Source: Phycisphaerales bacterium UBA7800 (lineage in GTDB: Bacteria; Planctomycetota; Phycisphaerae; Phycisphaerales; Phycisphaeraceae). Taken from it: a stretch of 64,000 bases of DNA. Position 1 is the first letter of the stretch; each line of letters starts with the position of its first letter. Shown one piece after another: positions 26,672 through 36,614 of this stretch. Under the pieces are notes generated by a model. That model worked only from the letters and a program-made list of their open reading frames with translations, was not told the origin of the DNA and ran no database searches. The translations under genes and the position numbers were made by a program. The DNA lies in the NCBI GenBank assembly GCA_002480565.1, contig DLCK01000059.1, positions 23,622 through 87,621 of the forward strand. Reading direction: 5' to 3'.

Positions 26672-29600
26672 ATGTCCGACAAACCCATCGATTGGGAAAT
26701 CAAAGAATCCTTTGCCACGCAGGATCAGGCCGATGTTGCTGATCTTAAATCCGTGGATGGCAATTTGCCCTTGTGGGAAAATCCGCAGATCACCGGCATC
26801 AATCGTCTCAATCCGCATTCACCCAATCGTCTTTACCGAACGCGCGAAGATGCTTTGGCAGGTAAGCACAACTTCGGTTGGTGTCAGTCGCTCAATGGTA
26901 AATGGCAATTTCACATTGCCCCAATCCCGCAGCAGGTTCCGCCCGGTTTTGAAGCAACGGATTTTGATGACAGTAAATGGTCGGATATCAATGTTCCCGG
27001 ACACTGGGAACTTCAGGGTTTTGGCCAACCCATCTACACCAACATCATTTATCCCTTCACACCTACCCCTCCTCGCGTGCCAGCTGATGACAATCCCACT
27101 GGATGTTACCGTCGGACATTTGTAGTGGATGACAGTTGGGCAGGGCGGAAGATCATTCTCTGTTTTGAAGGTGTCGATAGTGCCTTTGAACTGTACCTCA
27201 ATGGCAAGTTCATCGGCTACTCCACCGGATCTCGCATGCCTGCGGAGTTTGATATCACCGATCATGTTCTAGACGGTGAAAACCAAATCGCCGTCAAAGT
27301 GTATCGCTGGTCTGTCGGGACATACCTGGAAGATCAGGATCAGTGGTGGCTCTCAGGGATTTTCCGCGAAGTCTACATCCATGCCTTGCCCCAAATACAC
27401 ATCAACGACGTGCAGATCAACACCGATATCAACTGGGAAAACAAAACCGCAGACATCCATGTTCAAATGGATGCCAACGTGCCGGTCCATATGCAATTGC
27501 TCGATTCGGCTGGTCACGTCATGGGTGAAACGGTCGCCAATGGCAGTGAAACTTTCACACTAACCAACCCGCTGTTATGGACTGCTGAAACACCGACGCT
27601 TTATTCGCTGTTGCTTTGGCTCACCGATGAGCAAGGCAATGCTACCGGCTATCTCAGCTACAAGGTGGGTATCCGTGATGTGCTCGTCGAAGACGGGCAG
27701 CTATTCGTCAATCAAAACCCCATCAAACTCCGAGGTGTAAACCGTCACGAATCTCACCCACGCAAAGGTCGCGCGATCGATGAGTCGGACATGCTCCGCG
27801 ATATTCATTTACTTAAGCAGCATAATATCAATGCCGTTCGCCTAAGCCATTATCCAAATCAATGGCGATGGTACGAACTTGCTGATGAATACGGCTTATA
27901 TCTCATCGACGAAGCAGACCTTGAAACCCATGGCTTACAGGACAAACTCAGTACCGATCCTGTTTGGGAAAAAGCTTACATTCAAAGGATGGATCGCATG
28001 GTCATGCGCACCCGCAATCATCCCTCCGTTATCGCATGGTCGATGGGTAATGAGTCGGGCATGGGTGTGAACTTTGAAAAATGTGCAGCAAGGATTCGTG
28101 AACTCGATCCGACAAGGCCTGTCAATTATTATCACGCACTCTCTCATCCATGCGTCGATTGGGTCGGCCAGCACTACACCCGTCTTGATCAAATGCGTGA
28201 TGCGTTGGAACAAGATGATATCGCAGGACGGCCAATACTTCTCGAAGAATACGCGCACACCATGGGTAATTCGCTGGGTAATCTCAAGGAGTATTGGGGT
28301 CTGATCGAATCACACCCACGCTTCATCGGTGGATTCATTTGGGAGTGGTGCGACCATGGCATCATCCGCAAGGACGATGACGGCAATGAAGTTTACAGCT
28401 ACGGCGGAGACTTCGGTGATACCCCCAACGACGGTACCTTCTGCATAGACGGATTGGTATTTCCGGACCGTACACTCAAGCCTGCGATGACAGAAGTTAA
28501 AAAAGTTTTCCAACCCGCAGCAATGTCGTTGGACATCGACACACAGCAACTGTCACTTGCCAACAAACGCTTTCATGTGACGCTTGATGATCTGGTGATG
28601 AAGTGGTCATTGATGATTGATGGCAAGATTCTCAATCAAGGTGTCTGTGAATTGCCGACTGTCAAAGCGCAACAAACTGCGATTTTGCAACTGCCCTCAG
28701 AGATGTTTGTCAATGTCTCTGCATTGGAGCGTGTGTTGACTTTAAGCCTTGTTTTAAGGGATCAAACGTCCTGGGCAGATATTGGATTTGAAGTTGCTTT
28801 TGAGCAGTTTGCTTTACCGACTTTGCCGATAGGTTCGTCTACCGTCAAAAACAATGCGTCAATAAAGGTCGTCAAGGATACGCAGAATATTGCAGTTAGT
28901 GTCGGCGATCTGCGTTTTGACTGGCAGCGAAAAGAAGCAGTCATGACCGTCCCCAACTGCATGCTTCAGGGGCCGGAGTTAAATGTTTTTCGTGCATATC
29001 TGGACAACGATGATGCCTTTGCCAAGGATTGGGATGCTGCCGAGTTGCCAACACTCTCGCGCAAAGTGCAGCAGTGTGAAGTGGTCACCGAAGAAGATCG
29101 TCAGGTTTGTGTGGTGACTCAAACGCATTTGTGTGACAGCAACGATAAAACTGTCATCGGGAGTATGATCAAGCATACAGTACATGCGGATGGTTGGATC
29201 TTGCTTGAACAGACGGTGACGCCTTCGCAGGTTTTACCAACCCTCCCACGCATCGGCATGGTGATGAAACTTCCAACGGCAATGGATCAAGTGCATTGGT
29301 ATGGCAAGGGCCCGATTGAGACTTTTTCCGACCGCAATACCGGCGCGAAAGTCGGTTACTACCAAGCGTCCGTCGATGACCTGTTTGTGCCTTACATCCA
29401 CCCTCAGGAGTCGGGCCTGCGAACCAATGTCCGCTGGGTGACAGTCTGTGATACCGATGGCAACGGTTGGCTGGTTGTTGGTGATCCCATGATGCAATTC
29501 ACTGCCCGTCGATACACCAGTCAAGACCTGCATCACGCCAGGCACCAGGAAGATTTATCCCCTCGAGATTTCATCGAGTTGGCCATTGATCACAAGCAGG

Positions 29601-29758
29601 CGGGGACAGGTAATACATCTCTGCGTGCTGAGCGTTTGAAGCAGCATTGTGTTGATTTGACTGAGCCGATGACTTGGCGATGTGTGATTAAACCCCTTGA
29701 TTCAAGTGATATTGATCGCATTACGTTATGGCATGACGCGCGACAGTTGCTCAAGTGA
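26672..29758 (+). CDS. GH2 beta-galactosidase (LacZ-like)
   Basis: The product has 1028 residues, the standard length of LacZ. It has an N-terminal jelly roll (FGWCQSLNGKWQF, NVPGHWELQGFGQPIYTN), an Ig-like domain and a TIM barrel with the acid/base Glu in GNESG (residue 461). The nucleophile lies in LEEYAHTMGNS (E526). The C-terminal beta-galactosidase small-chain domain contains HWYGKGPIETFSDRN. No signal peptide is present, so it is probably cytoplasmic and hydrolyses imported beta-galactosides. It stands alone, with no permease or regulator next to it. A bidirectional terminator follows. Confidence 0.93.
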   Translation: MSDKPIDWEIKESFATQDQADVADLKSVDGNLPLWENPQITGINRLNPHSPNRLYRTREDALAGKHNFGWCQSLNGKWQFHIAPIPQQVPPGFEATDFDDSKWSDINVPGHWELQGFGQPIYTNIIYPFTPTPPRVPADDNPTGCYRRTFVVDDSWAGRKIILCFEGVDSAFELYLNGKFIGYSTGSRMPAEFDITDHVLDGENQIAVKVYRWSVGTYLEDQDQWWLSGIFREVYIHALPQIHINDVQINTDINWENKTADIHVQMDANVPVHMQLLDSAGHVMGETVANGSETFTLTNPLLWTAETPTLYSLLLWLTDEQGNATGYLSYKVGIRDVLVEDGQLFVNQNPIKLRGVNRHESHPRKGRAIDESDMLRDIHLLKQHNINAVRLSHYPNQWRWYELADEYGLYLIDEADLETHGLQDKLSTDPVWEKAYIQRMDRMVMRTRNHPSVIAWSMGNESGMGVNFEKCAARIRELDPTRPVNYYHALSHPCVDWVGQHYTRLDQMRDALEQDDIAGRPILLEEYAHTMGNSLGNLKEYWGLIESHPRFIGGFIWEWCDHGIIRKDDDGNEVYSYGGDFGDTPNDGTFCIDGLVFPDRTLKPAMTEVKKVFQPAAMSLDIDTQQLSLANKRFHVTLDDLVMKWSLMIDGKILNQGVCELPTVKAQQTAILQLPSEMFVNVSALERVLTLSLVLRDQTSWADIGFEVAFEQFALPTLPIGSSTVKNNASIKVVKDTQNIAVSVGDLRFDWQRKEAVMTVPNCMLQGPELNVFRAYLDNDDAFAKDWDAAELPTLSRKVQQCEVVTEEDRQVCVVTQTHLCDSNDKTVIGSMIKHTVHADGWILLEQTVTPSQVLPTLPRIGMVMKLPTAMDQVHWYGKGPIETFSDRNTGAKVGYYQASVDDLFVPYIHPQESGLRTNVRWVTVCDTDGNGWLVVGDPMMQFTARRYTSQDLHHARHQEDLSPRDFIELAIDHKQAGTGNTSLRAERLKQHCVDLTEPMTWRCVIKPLDSSDIDRITLWHDARQLLK

Positions 29759-29821
29759 TCAAGCGAAAGCTGCCTTTTCGATGCAACAGCAACACGCAGT
29801 GTTGCAGCTATTATTTACAAA

Positions 29822-29850
29822 AAACACCAGCGCTGTACACGCTGGTGTTT
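29822..29850. terminator. Bidirectional intrinsic terminator
   Basis: An 11-bp stem AAACACCAGCG/CGCTGGTGTTT with a seven-base loop. It is flanked by TAATTTTTTTAA on the plus side and by TTTTTTGTAAA when read on the minus strand. It lies between the convergent beta-galactosidase and ClpP-like genes. Confidence 0.85.
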
Positions 29851-29876
29851 TAATTTTTTTAATTGTCGTTACACGA

Positions 29877-31445
29877 TCAATCCATGCGGTAGAAATTTTT
29901 AGGATTGTAAATCATGTAGGCATCCATCGGTTCCAATGGGGGGAGCTTGCAGTAGGTGTTGCCCTTGTCGTCCTGCATGAAGAGACGGTAATACCAAGGC
30001 ATGGGCGGATCGCCTTGGGGGCGTTTGCGGGTGCCTTCTTCGCGGAGTTCGTTGACGATGTGGTTGACCCACTTGAGTTTCACGGCACTGTCTGCAAATT
30101 CGTCCCAGTCACCGGTTTTGCGATGCTCGTACATTCGGTCTTTAAATGCCTGGATGTCGATACCCATCTTTGCAGCAACAGGTTCAGCCAGACGGCGTTC
30201 CCATTCTTTCATGGTCTTGACGGTCTGCTCAATGTCGGTCATGTTACCCCAGACGCCTGAGGACATCTGGTGATGCATGATGATGGCATTGGGATAGGCA
30301 TAGGAGTGATCCGCCAGGGTGGTGATGACTGCTGCCATGGAAGCTGCAAAGCTTTTGACGACGACATGCACCGGAGCAGTACTGGACTCGATGGCTTTGA
30401 CGATACGGTAGCCTTGCATGACTGACCCGCCGGGACAGTTGTCGATGACGATGAAGATGGGCTTGTCGTCGGCTTCATTATTGAAAAAGTGGATACGTTC
30501 GCAGATGTAGTCTGCTGTTCCAGTGATAATCGGGCCGTTGAGTTTGATGCGTCGGTCAGAGATGCTAAGCGCACCTGTTTCTTTGTCGAACGGACTCTTA
30601 CGGTAGTTGATCTTGCCATCAAGCTGCATCTTTTGCTGTTCATCAATATTCTTAAGACTCAGCTCATTTTGCGCCAGTTGCAATTGGGTTTGCATGGCAT
30701 TGGTTTTGATGTTGTTCTCAATAGTCTGTTTCTGAAACTCTGCTTGTTTGACTGCCATTTCGAGCATGAGCTTGTCACGCTGATCTTCCAGTTCTGCATT
30801 GCGTTGGGAGTTGCGTGCTTTGTCGAGTTGACGCTCGGTGGACAGGCGTTCCACCTGGGCTTTCATCTCCGCCAACTCACGTTTGTTACGGGCATCACGC
30901 AATTGCATGTTGGTGTTGATTTCATCAAGCTCGGCTTTGATGTCGGCTTGAGATTGTTCCTGTCGTGCTTTTTCCAATGCGGCTACGGCAGCGATTTTCT
31001 GCTTTTCCAATTCCATCTTCAAAAGCTCATTGGCTTGGCGTTGCTTGGCGATGTCGGCTTGGGCTTTGAGACGCGCAGCCTCTTCCTTTAGGTCAGCCAA
31101 TTCCGCTTCAAGTTTCTTGGCTCGCAAGTCCCCTTGAGCAGAGAGTAGTTTGGATGCATCGCGTAATTGCTTGGTGGGATCGTCTTCTTTCTTTTGAGCA
31201 TCAGCCTCGGCCTGTTGATCGGATTGCTCATCTTTGTCATCGGCTTTGGCGGTGTTGGTTTGCTTGACCTTGTCAGCTGCAACACGGTTGATATGTTCTA
31301 CTTCATCCGCTGATTTTTCAACGGTTTGGCTGACTGCTTCTTCGGTGACGGCTGGGGCAGCTTCCTGTGCCCAGAGAGGTGAAGGCATGAGTGAAAATGA
31401 AGAGATGGCCAAAGCCAACCCAAGCGTGCGATACAGTGTGGTCAT
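29877..31445 (-). CDS. Exported ClpP-like serine protease with long coiled coil
   Basis: The product has 522 residues. A signal peptide ends LWAQE (about residue 27). Residues of about 28-95 are acidic and low in complexity. A long charged heptad-rich coiled coil runs from about 95 to 275. The C-terminal part is a ClpP/SppA-type crotonase-fold protease. CPGGSV precedes the catalytic serine in SFAASMAAV (S369), the histidine is in MHHQM (H392), and D448 (in GDWDEFAD) fits the third residue. The triad thus looks intact. ATG 31445 is chosen because AAGGAGA lies seven bases upstream and it begins a good signal peptide; the frame is open to 31493. It probably acts in the periplasm or on the envelope. 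The coiled coil could set oligomer size or recruit substrate. Confidence 0.8.
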   Translation of the reverse strand: MTTLYRTLGLALAISSFSLMPSPLWAQEAAPAVTEEAVSQTVEKSADEVEHINRVAADKVKQTNTAKADDKDEQSDQQAEADAQKKEDDPTKQLRDASKLLSAQGDLRAKKLEAELADLKEEAARLKAQADIAKQRQANELLKMELEKQKIAAVAALEKARQEQSQADIKAELDEINTNMQLRDARNKRELAEMKAQVERLSTERQLDKARNSQRNAELEDQRDKLMLEMAVKQAEFQKQTIENNIKTNAMQTQLQLAQNELSLKNIDEQQKMQLDGKINYRKSPFDKETGALSISDRRIKLNGPIITGTADYICERIHFFNNEADDKPIFIVIDNCPGGSVMQGYRIVKAIESSTAPVHVVVKSFAASMAAVITTLADHSYAYPNAIIMHHQMSSGVWGNMTDIEQTVKTMKEWERRLAEPVAAKMGIDIQAFKDRMYEHRKTGDWDEFADSAVKLKWVNHIVNELREEGTRKRPQGDPPMPWYYRLFMQDDKGNTYCKLPPLEPMDAYMIYNPKNFYRMD

Positions 31446-31658
31446 GATTCTGTCTCCTTGTGAACTGACGATAGGCGCATTGCCCCGGACCATCCTGGTT
31501 TACAATGCGTTGCTTGTCTCTATATAGACACTTGTGTTGGCAAAAAGTTTCATCATTTGCCAATTTGAGGACACAATTATCATATCCGGTTGCTCAGGAG
31601 CATGTATGGGAATTTAACTGTGTCGATTCGCAAAAGTGTCGGTTTATCAAGAGTTGGT

Positions 31659-32579
31659 TTAGTTCAGATCAAAGGTGCTGTAGACCGGCGCATGGTCCGA
31701 GCCGGTGAGTTTGGACTCGTCAGCAGGCAGGCCGGACTGTTTGCGATCCAGTCGTTTTAGCATTTGCGGGCCGACGAAGATGTAGTCGATGGTGCTGCGG
31801 TAGGGTTTGTGCAGATAGGTGATGCGTTTGTCTGCGGGGATATGATCATGGGTGTCGAAAAGAATCGTCTTATCGTCGAGTAGATGCTTGATGGTGCCAC
31901 TGTCGGGGGTGTCGTTGAAGTCACCCATAAAAGCAATCCAATGATCGGGGTGGGTTTTGTGCGTCTGTTCGATGATCTGCTTGGCCATAGTGACTTCAGC
32001 TAAACGCCACTTGTTGGAATTGGGATCGCCGGAGACGGATCGCTTGCTTTTGAGATGGACGATAAACAAGTCAAGGATTTGTTTGTCGGTGACCTGCACG
32101 GTGACCTGTACCAGATCGCGGGCAAAGTGCCACGTCTTACGCTCATTGGGCAGCTTAAGGTCACGGAATTTGTGACTGGTAATGCTCAGGATGGGCAGCT
32201 TGCTCATCACGCCGATTTGAATCCCTCGGCCGGAGTTTGAGTTGGTTGCGCCAAAATATTTGTAACCACTGCCAGGCATCATATCCAGTACCATGGCTTT
32301 GAGGATGTCAATGTTTTCCAACTCGACGCAGCCGACCACATCAGCATCAATCTCCTTGAGAATTTTAGCCACAGCTTCGATTTGCTCACGGGGTTTGACG
32401 CGGGTGGATTCGTCTTGCGAATAGGGATCGTCGTAGACGTCGAACATGTTCCAGAGGTTGTATGCAGCAAGTTTGAGCTGCTTTTGCGAAGACTGAGCAT
32501 AGGTGGATGTCGGGGCAATCCACATTGCCAAGAGCATCAGACATAGGATACGACTCAACTGACGATCAGAACGAAACAT
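31659..32579 (-). CDS. Secreted endonuclease/exonuclease/phosphatase (EEP) family protein
   Basis: Signal peptide MFRSD...STYAQ is followed by an EEP domain: AAYNLWNMFD, VVGCVELENI, FIVHLKSKR, GDFNDTPDSG, TIDYIFVGP and the terminal GSDHAPVYSTFD. These hold the metal ligands, the catalytic Asp/Asn and the His pair of DNase I-like enzymes. ATG 32579 is selected since it opens the signal peptide; the frame extends to 32678 inside the asnB end. The 306-residue enzyme is probably an extracellular nuclease or phosphodiesterase, perhaps for phosphate or nucleotide scavenging. The asnB gene lies 44 bp upstream on the same strand. Confidence 0.82.
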   Translation of the reverse strand: MFRSDRQLSRILCLMLLAMWIAPTSTYAQSSQKQLKLAAYNLWNMFDVYDDPYSQDESTRVKPREQIEAVAKILKEIDADVVGCVELENIDILKAMVLDMMPGSGYKYFGATNSNSGRGIQIGVMSKLPILSITSHKFRDLKLPNERKTWHFARDLVQVTVQVTDKQILDLFIVHLKSKRSVSGDPNSNKWRLAEVTMAKQIIEQTHKTHPDHWIAFMGDFNDTPDSGTIKHLLDDKTILFDTHDHIPADKRITYLHKPYRSTIDYIFVGPQMLKRLDRKQSGLPADESKLTGSDHAPVYSTFDLN

Positions 32580-32623
32580 GGCAGTCCGTTTCTTAAAAAT
32601 GAAATCCAATAGGTTGATTTCGA

Positions 32624-34528
32624 TTATACCGTCTTGGCAGGTGGTGGCGGAGTTGGATGATCGACCCACTGTTTCCAAATCGTTAATTCCAGCAGTGCGA
32701 AGAGTCGGTGGGTGTGATCCGCTTTATTGTTCACATGCTCATCAAGCATCCGACGGGCAACGTTTTCATCCAATCCCAAGGTGCCAAGAATACCCGAATG
32801 GAACATCGCATGTGCTGGCTCACGGAGTTGGGTTTTAAACCAGTGGCCGATGGGTAGGGCAAAGCCTTGCTTGCGACGTTTGACGATTTCCTTGGGCAAG
32901 ACCTGTGCTGCAATCAGTCGAAGCAGCCCCTTGGGTTTACCCGCAGGCATGATCAAGTCCGGTGGCAAGTGAGTCGCCAGTTCACAGACCTTAGAATCCA
33001 ATAAGGGGCATCGCACTTCCAATCCCACAGCCATCGACGCCCGGTCAACCTTGCGAAGCACTTCCATGGGCAGGTAATGCATCAAGTCCCATCGCATCGC
33101 AGCATGCACAGGATCAGTACCTTCAGGCCACTGGGGCATAGCTACATACGGTTGAGCCGCTGAGACATTATTTTCCATCCCAAGTTCACGAATCTGCTCT
33201 TCGTTAAACAGATGCATCATGCTTTTGTACTGAGTGGGCGCATCCTTTTGGCGAGCAGCATCAATGAGTCGTTTGACGCGACTGACTTTGCTCTTGGGAT
33301 TGGAGGAATTGAGCATATCCGAGGGGACATGCTTAAGCCACCAGCTATGTTTGTGAAGCAGACGCATCGCCCGGTAGCGATCGTAGCCACCAAAGAGTTC
33401 ATCACCGCCATCACCTGAAAGGGCGACACGTAAATGTTGACGTGTTGCTTTGCTTAACCAATAGGTCGGGAGAATGCTGCTATCCGCAGTGGGTTCACCG
33501 TACACACTAATCAGGAATTTAAGATCGGAAAACACATCGTTATCCGGGCTTGCCTGCAGTTCGGTATGGTCTGTACCAGTGTGTTGGGCGACCATTCTCG
33601 CGGCATCAGACTCGTCGTATTCGACGACGGGCATTTTGACACTAAAGGTCTTAAGAGGGCCTTGCCCACGGCGCATCAATTCCTGATGCGCGAACCATGT
33701 GACCAACGATGAATCGATCCCGCCGGAGAGAAACGCACCCAGTGGGACGTCTGCTTCTAGCCGGTAATGGATGGCTTCCTTGATCAGTGCTGTGGTGTCT
33801 TCGACGAGGTTCAAATCCGAACTGTGTTTTGAGGGTTCAGGCAATCGCCAGAACGGGGTGGTCTCATGCTTGCCGGTCTGTTGATCAATGAGCATGTAGT
33901 GACCGGGAAGTAATTCGTGAATGTCCGTCAGCAGCGAGTCATAGCTGGTATATCCCAGTCGCAGATAAGTCAGCAGGGCAGCCTGGTTGACGGATGGGAC
34001 GCCACCACTGACGGATGTCAGCAGGGGCGGGATTTGGCTTGCGAAGCAGGTGGCTTTGCCGTTTTGTCTGAAAAACAAGGGCTTTTGACCGATGCGGTCA
34101 CGTGCCAGTAGTAACTTCTTTTCACCATCATCCCAGAGCGCGAAGCTGAACATGCCGCGAAGGCGCTTGGTGAATTGCGGACCCCATTGCCGGTAAGCAA
34201 AGAGAAGTACTTCGGTGTCACTGTGATCGGTGCGGAACTGGTGTCCGAATTTTTCGAGTTGGGTTCTCAGTTCACGGTGATTGTAAATTTCGCCGTTGAA
34301 GACCACCGTCAACGTCCCGTTGTTGGCGGTTGCCTTGGCCTGCATGGGTTGCAGACCACCTTCAAGGTCGATGATGCTCAGACGTGTATGGCCAAACGCA
34401 CATGGCCCGACCACGCGAATCTGTTCACCATCAGGCCCACGGTGTCGGACGTAATCCAATAGATGATGCACGTCCTGCTCAGAGGCGTGTTGGTCATCAA
34501 ATCGGATTATGCCTGCAATGCCACACAT
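32624..34528 (-). CDS. asnB: Asparagine synthase (glutamine-hydrolysing)
   Basis: The 634-residue protein has an N-terminal class II glutamine amidotransferase domain with the Cys2 nucleophile (MCGIAGI, RLSIIDLEGG, FNGEIYNH). The C-terminal synthetase domain has the PP-loop LSGGIDSS and SGDGGDELFGGYDRY. It makes asparagine from aspartate, glutamine and ATP. Homologues of this length (AsnB/AsnO type) also amidate cell-envelope or exopolysaccharide precursors, so a biosynthetic role beyond free asparagine is possible. It lies directly after aspS on the strand, separated by an inverted repeat. Confidence 0.92.
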   Translation of the reverse strand: MCGIAGIIRFDDQHASEQDVHHLLDYVRHRGPDGEQIRVVGPCAFGHTRLSIIDLEGGLQPMQAKATANNGTLTVVFNGEIYNHRELRTQLEKFGHQFRTDHSDTEVLLFAYRQWGPQFTKRLRGMFSFALWDDGEKKLLLARDRIGQKPLFFRQNGKATCFASQIPPLLTSVSGGVPSVNQAALLTYLRLGYTSYDSLLTDIHELLPGHYMLIDQQTGKHETTPFWRLPEPSKHSSDLNLVEDTTALIKEAIHYRLEADVPLGAFLSGGIDSSLVTWFAHQELMRRGQGPLKTFSVKMPVVEYDESDAARMVAQHTGTDHTELQASPDNDVFSDLKFLISVYGEPTADSSILPTYWLSKATRQHLRVALSGDGGDELFGGYDRYRAMRLLHKHSWWLKHVPSDMLNSSNPKSKVSRVKRLIDAARQKDAPTQYKSMMHLFNEEQIRELGMENNVSAAQPYVAMPQWPEGTDPVHAAMRWDLMHYLPMEVLRKVDRASMAVGLEVRCPLLDSKVCELATHLPPDLIMPAGKPKGLLRLIAAQVLPKEIVKRRKQGFALPIGHWFKTQLREPAHAMFHSGILGTLGLDENVARRMLDEHVNNKADHTHRLFALLELTIWKQWVDHPTPPPPAKTV

Positions 34529-34540
34529 GGTTTTGGAAAG

Positions 34541-34650
34541 AGGGAGTAGTGATTAGGGAGTAGGCAGTAGGGAAAAGCATTTTCAAGTCCAATCATTCCC
34601 GTGAAATTGGAAATCGAGGTCTAGATTTAACTCCCTAATCACTACTCCCT
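34541..34650. repeat. 21-bp perfect inverted repeat between aspS and asnB
   Basis: AGGGAGTAGTGATTAGGGAG (34541-34560, plus T at 34561) returns as its exact reverse complement at 34630-34650. The interior is 68 bp and non-coding. The arms also contain tandem GGGAGTAG-like words, and an extra GGCAGTAGGGA follows the left arm. It fills almost the whole 133-bp gap. It may be a dispersed intergenic element. Confidence 0.7.
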
Positions 34651-34661
34651 ATTCCCTGTCT

Positions 34662-36443
34662 TCATCCTTTCACCGCTTCGGTTTTGATGACCGGTGCAAG
34701 ACGCAGATGCAATTCCTGGAGTTGGGCAGGATCGACTTCCGATGGTGCTTCGGTCATCAGGTCTGCGCCGTTCTGGGTCTTGGGGAATGCGATCACGTCA
34801 CGGATGTTGGTGGTGTTTTCCAGGTGCATGACCAAACGGTCAAGACCCAGTGCGATACCACCATGTGGCGGGGCACCGAAGCGCAGGGCATCAAGCAGGA
34901 ATCCAAACTTGACCTTGGCTTGCTCATCGGAGATGCCCAAGAGGTTGAAGATCTTGCCTTGGGTGGTTTTGTCATGAATACGGATTGAGCCACCACCGAG
35001 TTCCGAGCCATTGAGAATAATGTCGTAAGCCTGTGATCGAACCTTGCCCGGATCTGAATCGAGCAGGTGCATATCTTCGGGGTTGGGTGCGGTAAAGGGA
35101 TGGTGCAAAGAGTCGAAGCGGTTGTTGTCTTCGTTCCATTCGACCAATGGGAAATCGACAACCCACAGCCACTTCCATTGACCAGGCTCGATCATGTTCA
35201 ATTGGTGGGCAATTTTCACACGCAGTTCACCGAGTACGCGGTGGACGACGGTGGACTTCTTGTCCACACCAAAGCAGATGAGGTCGCCGTCTTTGGCCCC
35301 CATTTTTTCGATGAGTTGGTCGGTGATGGGTTCAAGGAACTTGGCGACACCGGTTGCCAGTTTGCCACCGTCGATCTTGGTGACAGGCAAGCCGCCTGCG
35401 CCGAACTGCTTGACCCATTCGGCCAAGGCATCGGTTTCTTTGCGACTCATGCTCGCGCCGCCAGGGACGCAGATGGCTTTGACCAAGCCCCCATCAGCGA
35501 TGGCACCCTTGAAGACTTTAAAGTCCGTCTGGTTGGCAAGGTCACTGATGTCGACGAGTTCCAACCCAAAACGCATGTCCGGGCGATCCGAACCAAAACG
35601 GTCCATCGCTTCAGCATAGGTCATGCGGTCAAGCTTGGGCACGTCGATGTCCAGAATGTCTTTCCAAAGTTTACGGGTGAGTCCTTCGATGATGTCCATC
35701 ACGTCGTCTTGATTAATAAAAGACATTTCCACGTCGAGTTGCGTGAACTCAGCTTGACGGTCGGCACGAGGGTCTTCATCGCGGAAACAACGAGCGATCT
35801 GGAAATAACGTTCCATACCAGCAACCATCAGAATCTGCTTAAACAATTGCGGACTCTGTGGCAGGGCGTAAAAACTCGATTCCTGTAAACGTGATGGCAC
35901 CAGGAAGTCGCGTGCGCCTTCAGGTGTACTCTTGCACAGGAAAGGCGTTTCAATTTCCAGAAATTCGTTTTCATCAAAGTAGTCACGCATGAGCTTGGTC
36001 ACACGGTGACGGGTTTTGAGAATCTGCTGCATGCGCTTTTGACGCAGGTCAATGTAGCGGTAACGCAGACGGGTTTCTTCACCGACCTTGGCTGCTTCGT
36101 CAGGCGTGAACGGAGGGGTGTCAACCTTGTTGAGAATCTCCAGCTCAGTGGCTTCGATTTCGATATCACCAGTTTCGAGCTTGGGATTGGCCATGCCTTG
36201 CTCACGGGCGATGCAGGTGCCTTTGACCCAGATCACGTCTTCGTTACGCAGGCGATCTGCTGTTGCATGGAGCTTTTCGTCTGAGGGGCGGAAGACGAGT
36301 TGGGTGACACCTTTGCGGTCACGGATATCGATAAAGATCACCCCGCCATGGTCACGGTATTTATTGACCCAGCCAGCCAATGCGACAGTCTGGTTAACGT
36401 GTTCGGTGCGCAATTCTCCGCAATGATGCGTGCGTGCCTGCAT
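34662..36443 (-). CDS. aspS: Aspartate--tRNA ligase
   Basis: This is a full-length bacterial-type AspRS (593 residues). It has the N-terminal OB-fold anticodon-binding domain (VALAGWVNKYRDHGGVIFIDIRDR), motif 2 in CFRDEDPRADRQ, a GAD insertion domain typical of bacterial enzymes, and motif 3 in GGIALGLDRLVM. It charges tRNA-Asp. Whether it also charges tRNA-Asn cannot be told from the sequence alone; asnB next door does not settle it. Confidence 0.97.
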   Translation of the reverse strand: MQARTHHCGELRTEHVNQTVALAGWVNKYRDHGGVIFIDIRDRKGVTQLVFRPSDEKLHATADRLRNEDVIWVKGTCIAREQGMANPKLETGDIEIEATELEILNKVDTPPFTPDEAAKVGEETRLRYRYIDLRQKRMQQILKTRHRVTKLMRDYFDENEFLEIETPFLCKSTPEGARDFLVPSRLQESSFYALPQSPQLFKQILMVAGMERYFQIARCFRDEDPRADRQAEFTQLDVEMSFINQDDVMDIIEGLTRKLWKDILDIDVPKLDRMTYAEAMDRFGSDRPDMRFGLELVDISDLANQTDFKVFKGAIADGGLVKAICVPGGASMSRKETDALAEWVKQFGAGGLPVTKIDGGKLATGVAKFLEPITDQLIEKMGAKDGDLICFGVDKKSTVVHRVLGELRVKIAHQLNMIEPGQWKWLWVVDFPLVEWNEDNNRFDSLHHPFTAPNPEDMHLLDSDPGKVRSQAYDIILNGSELGGGSIRIHDKTTQGKIFNLLGISDEQAKVKFGFLLDALRFGAPPHGGIALGLDRLVMHLENTTNIRDVIAFPKTQNGADLMTEAPSEVDPAQLQELHLRLAPVIKTEAVKG

Positions 36444-36614
36444 AGGTGTAATTCCCTTACGGTGTATGGTCTAAAATATCAGTTTCAAAGATCGACAATG
36501 ATAGCAGGTCGGATTTGGTATTTCGAATCCCATGAGCCATGAGAATTCGATTTTGAGCCTGATCATAAGAGTGTCTGTGGTGTAGATGCACGAATCTGCG
36601 TTATCATACAACGC

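Noticed and set aside
35067..35888. Long open frame (273 codons) on the plus strand
   Set aside because: It lies entirely antisense to aspS, which is fully supported; composition reflects the reverse codons.
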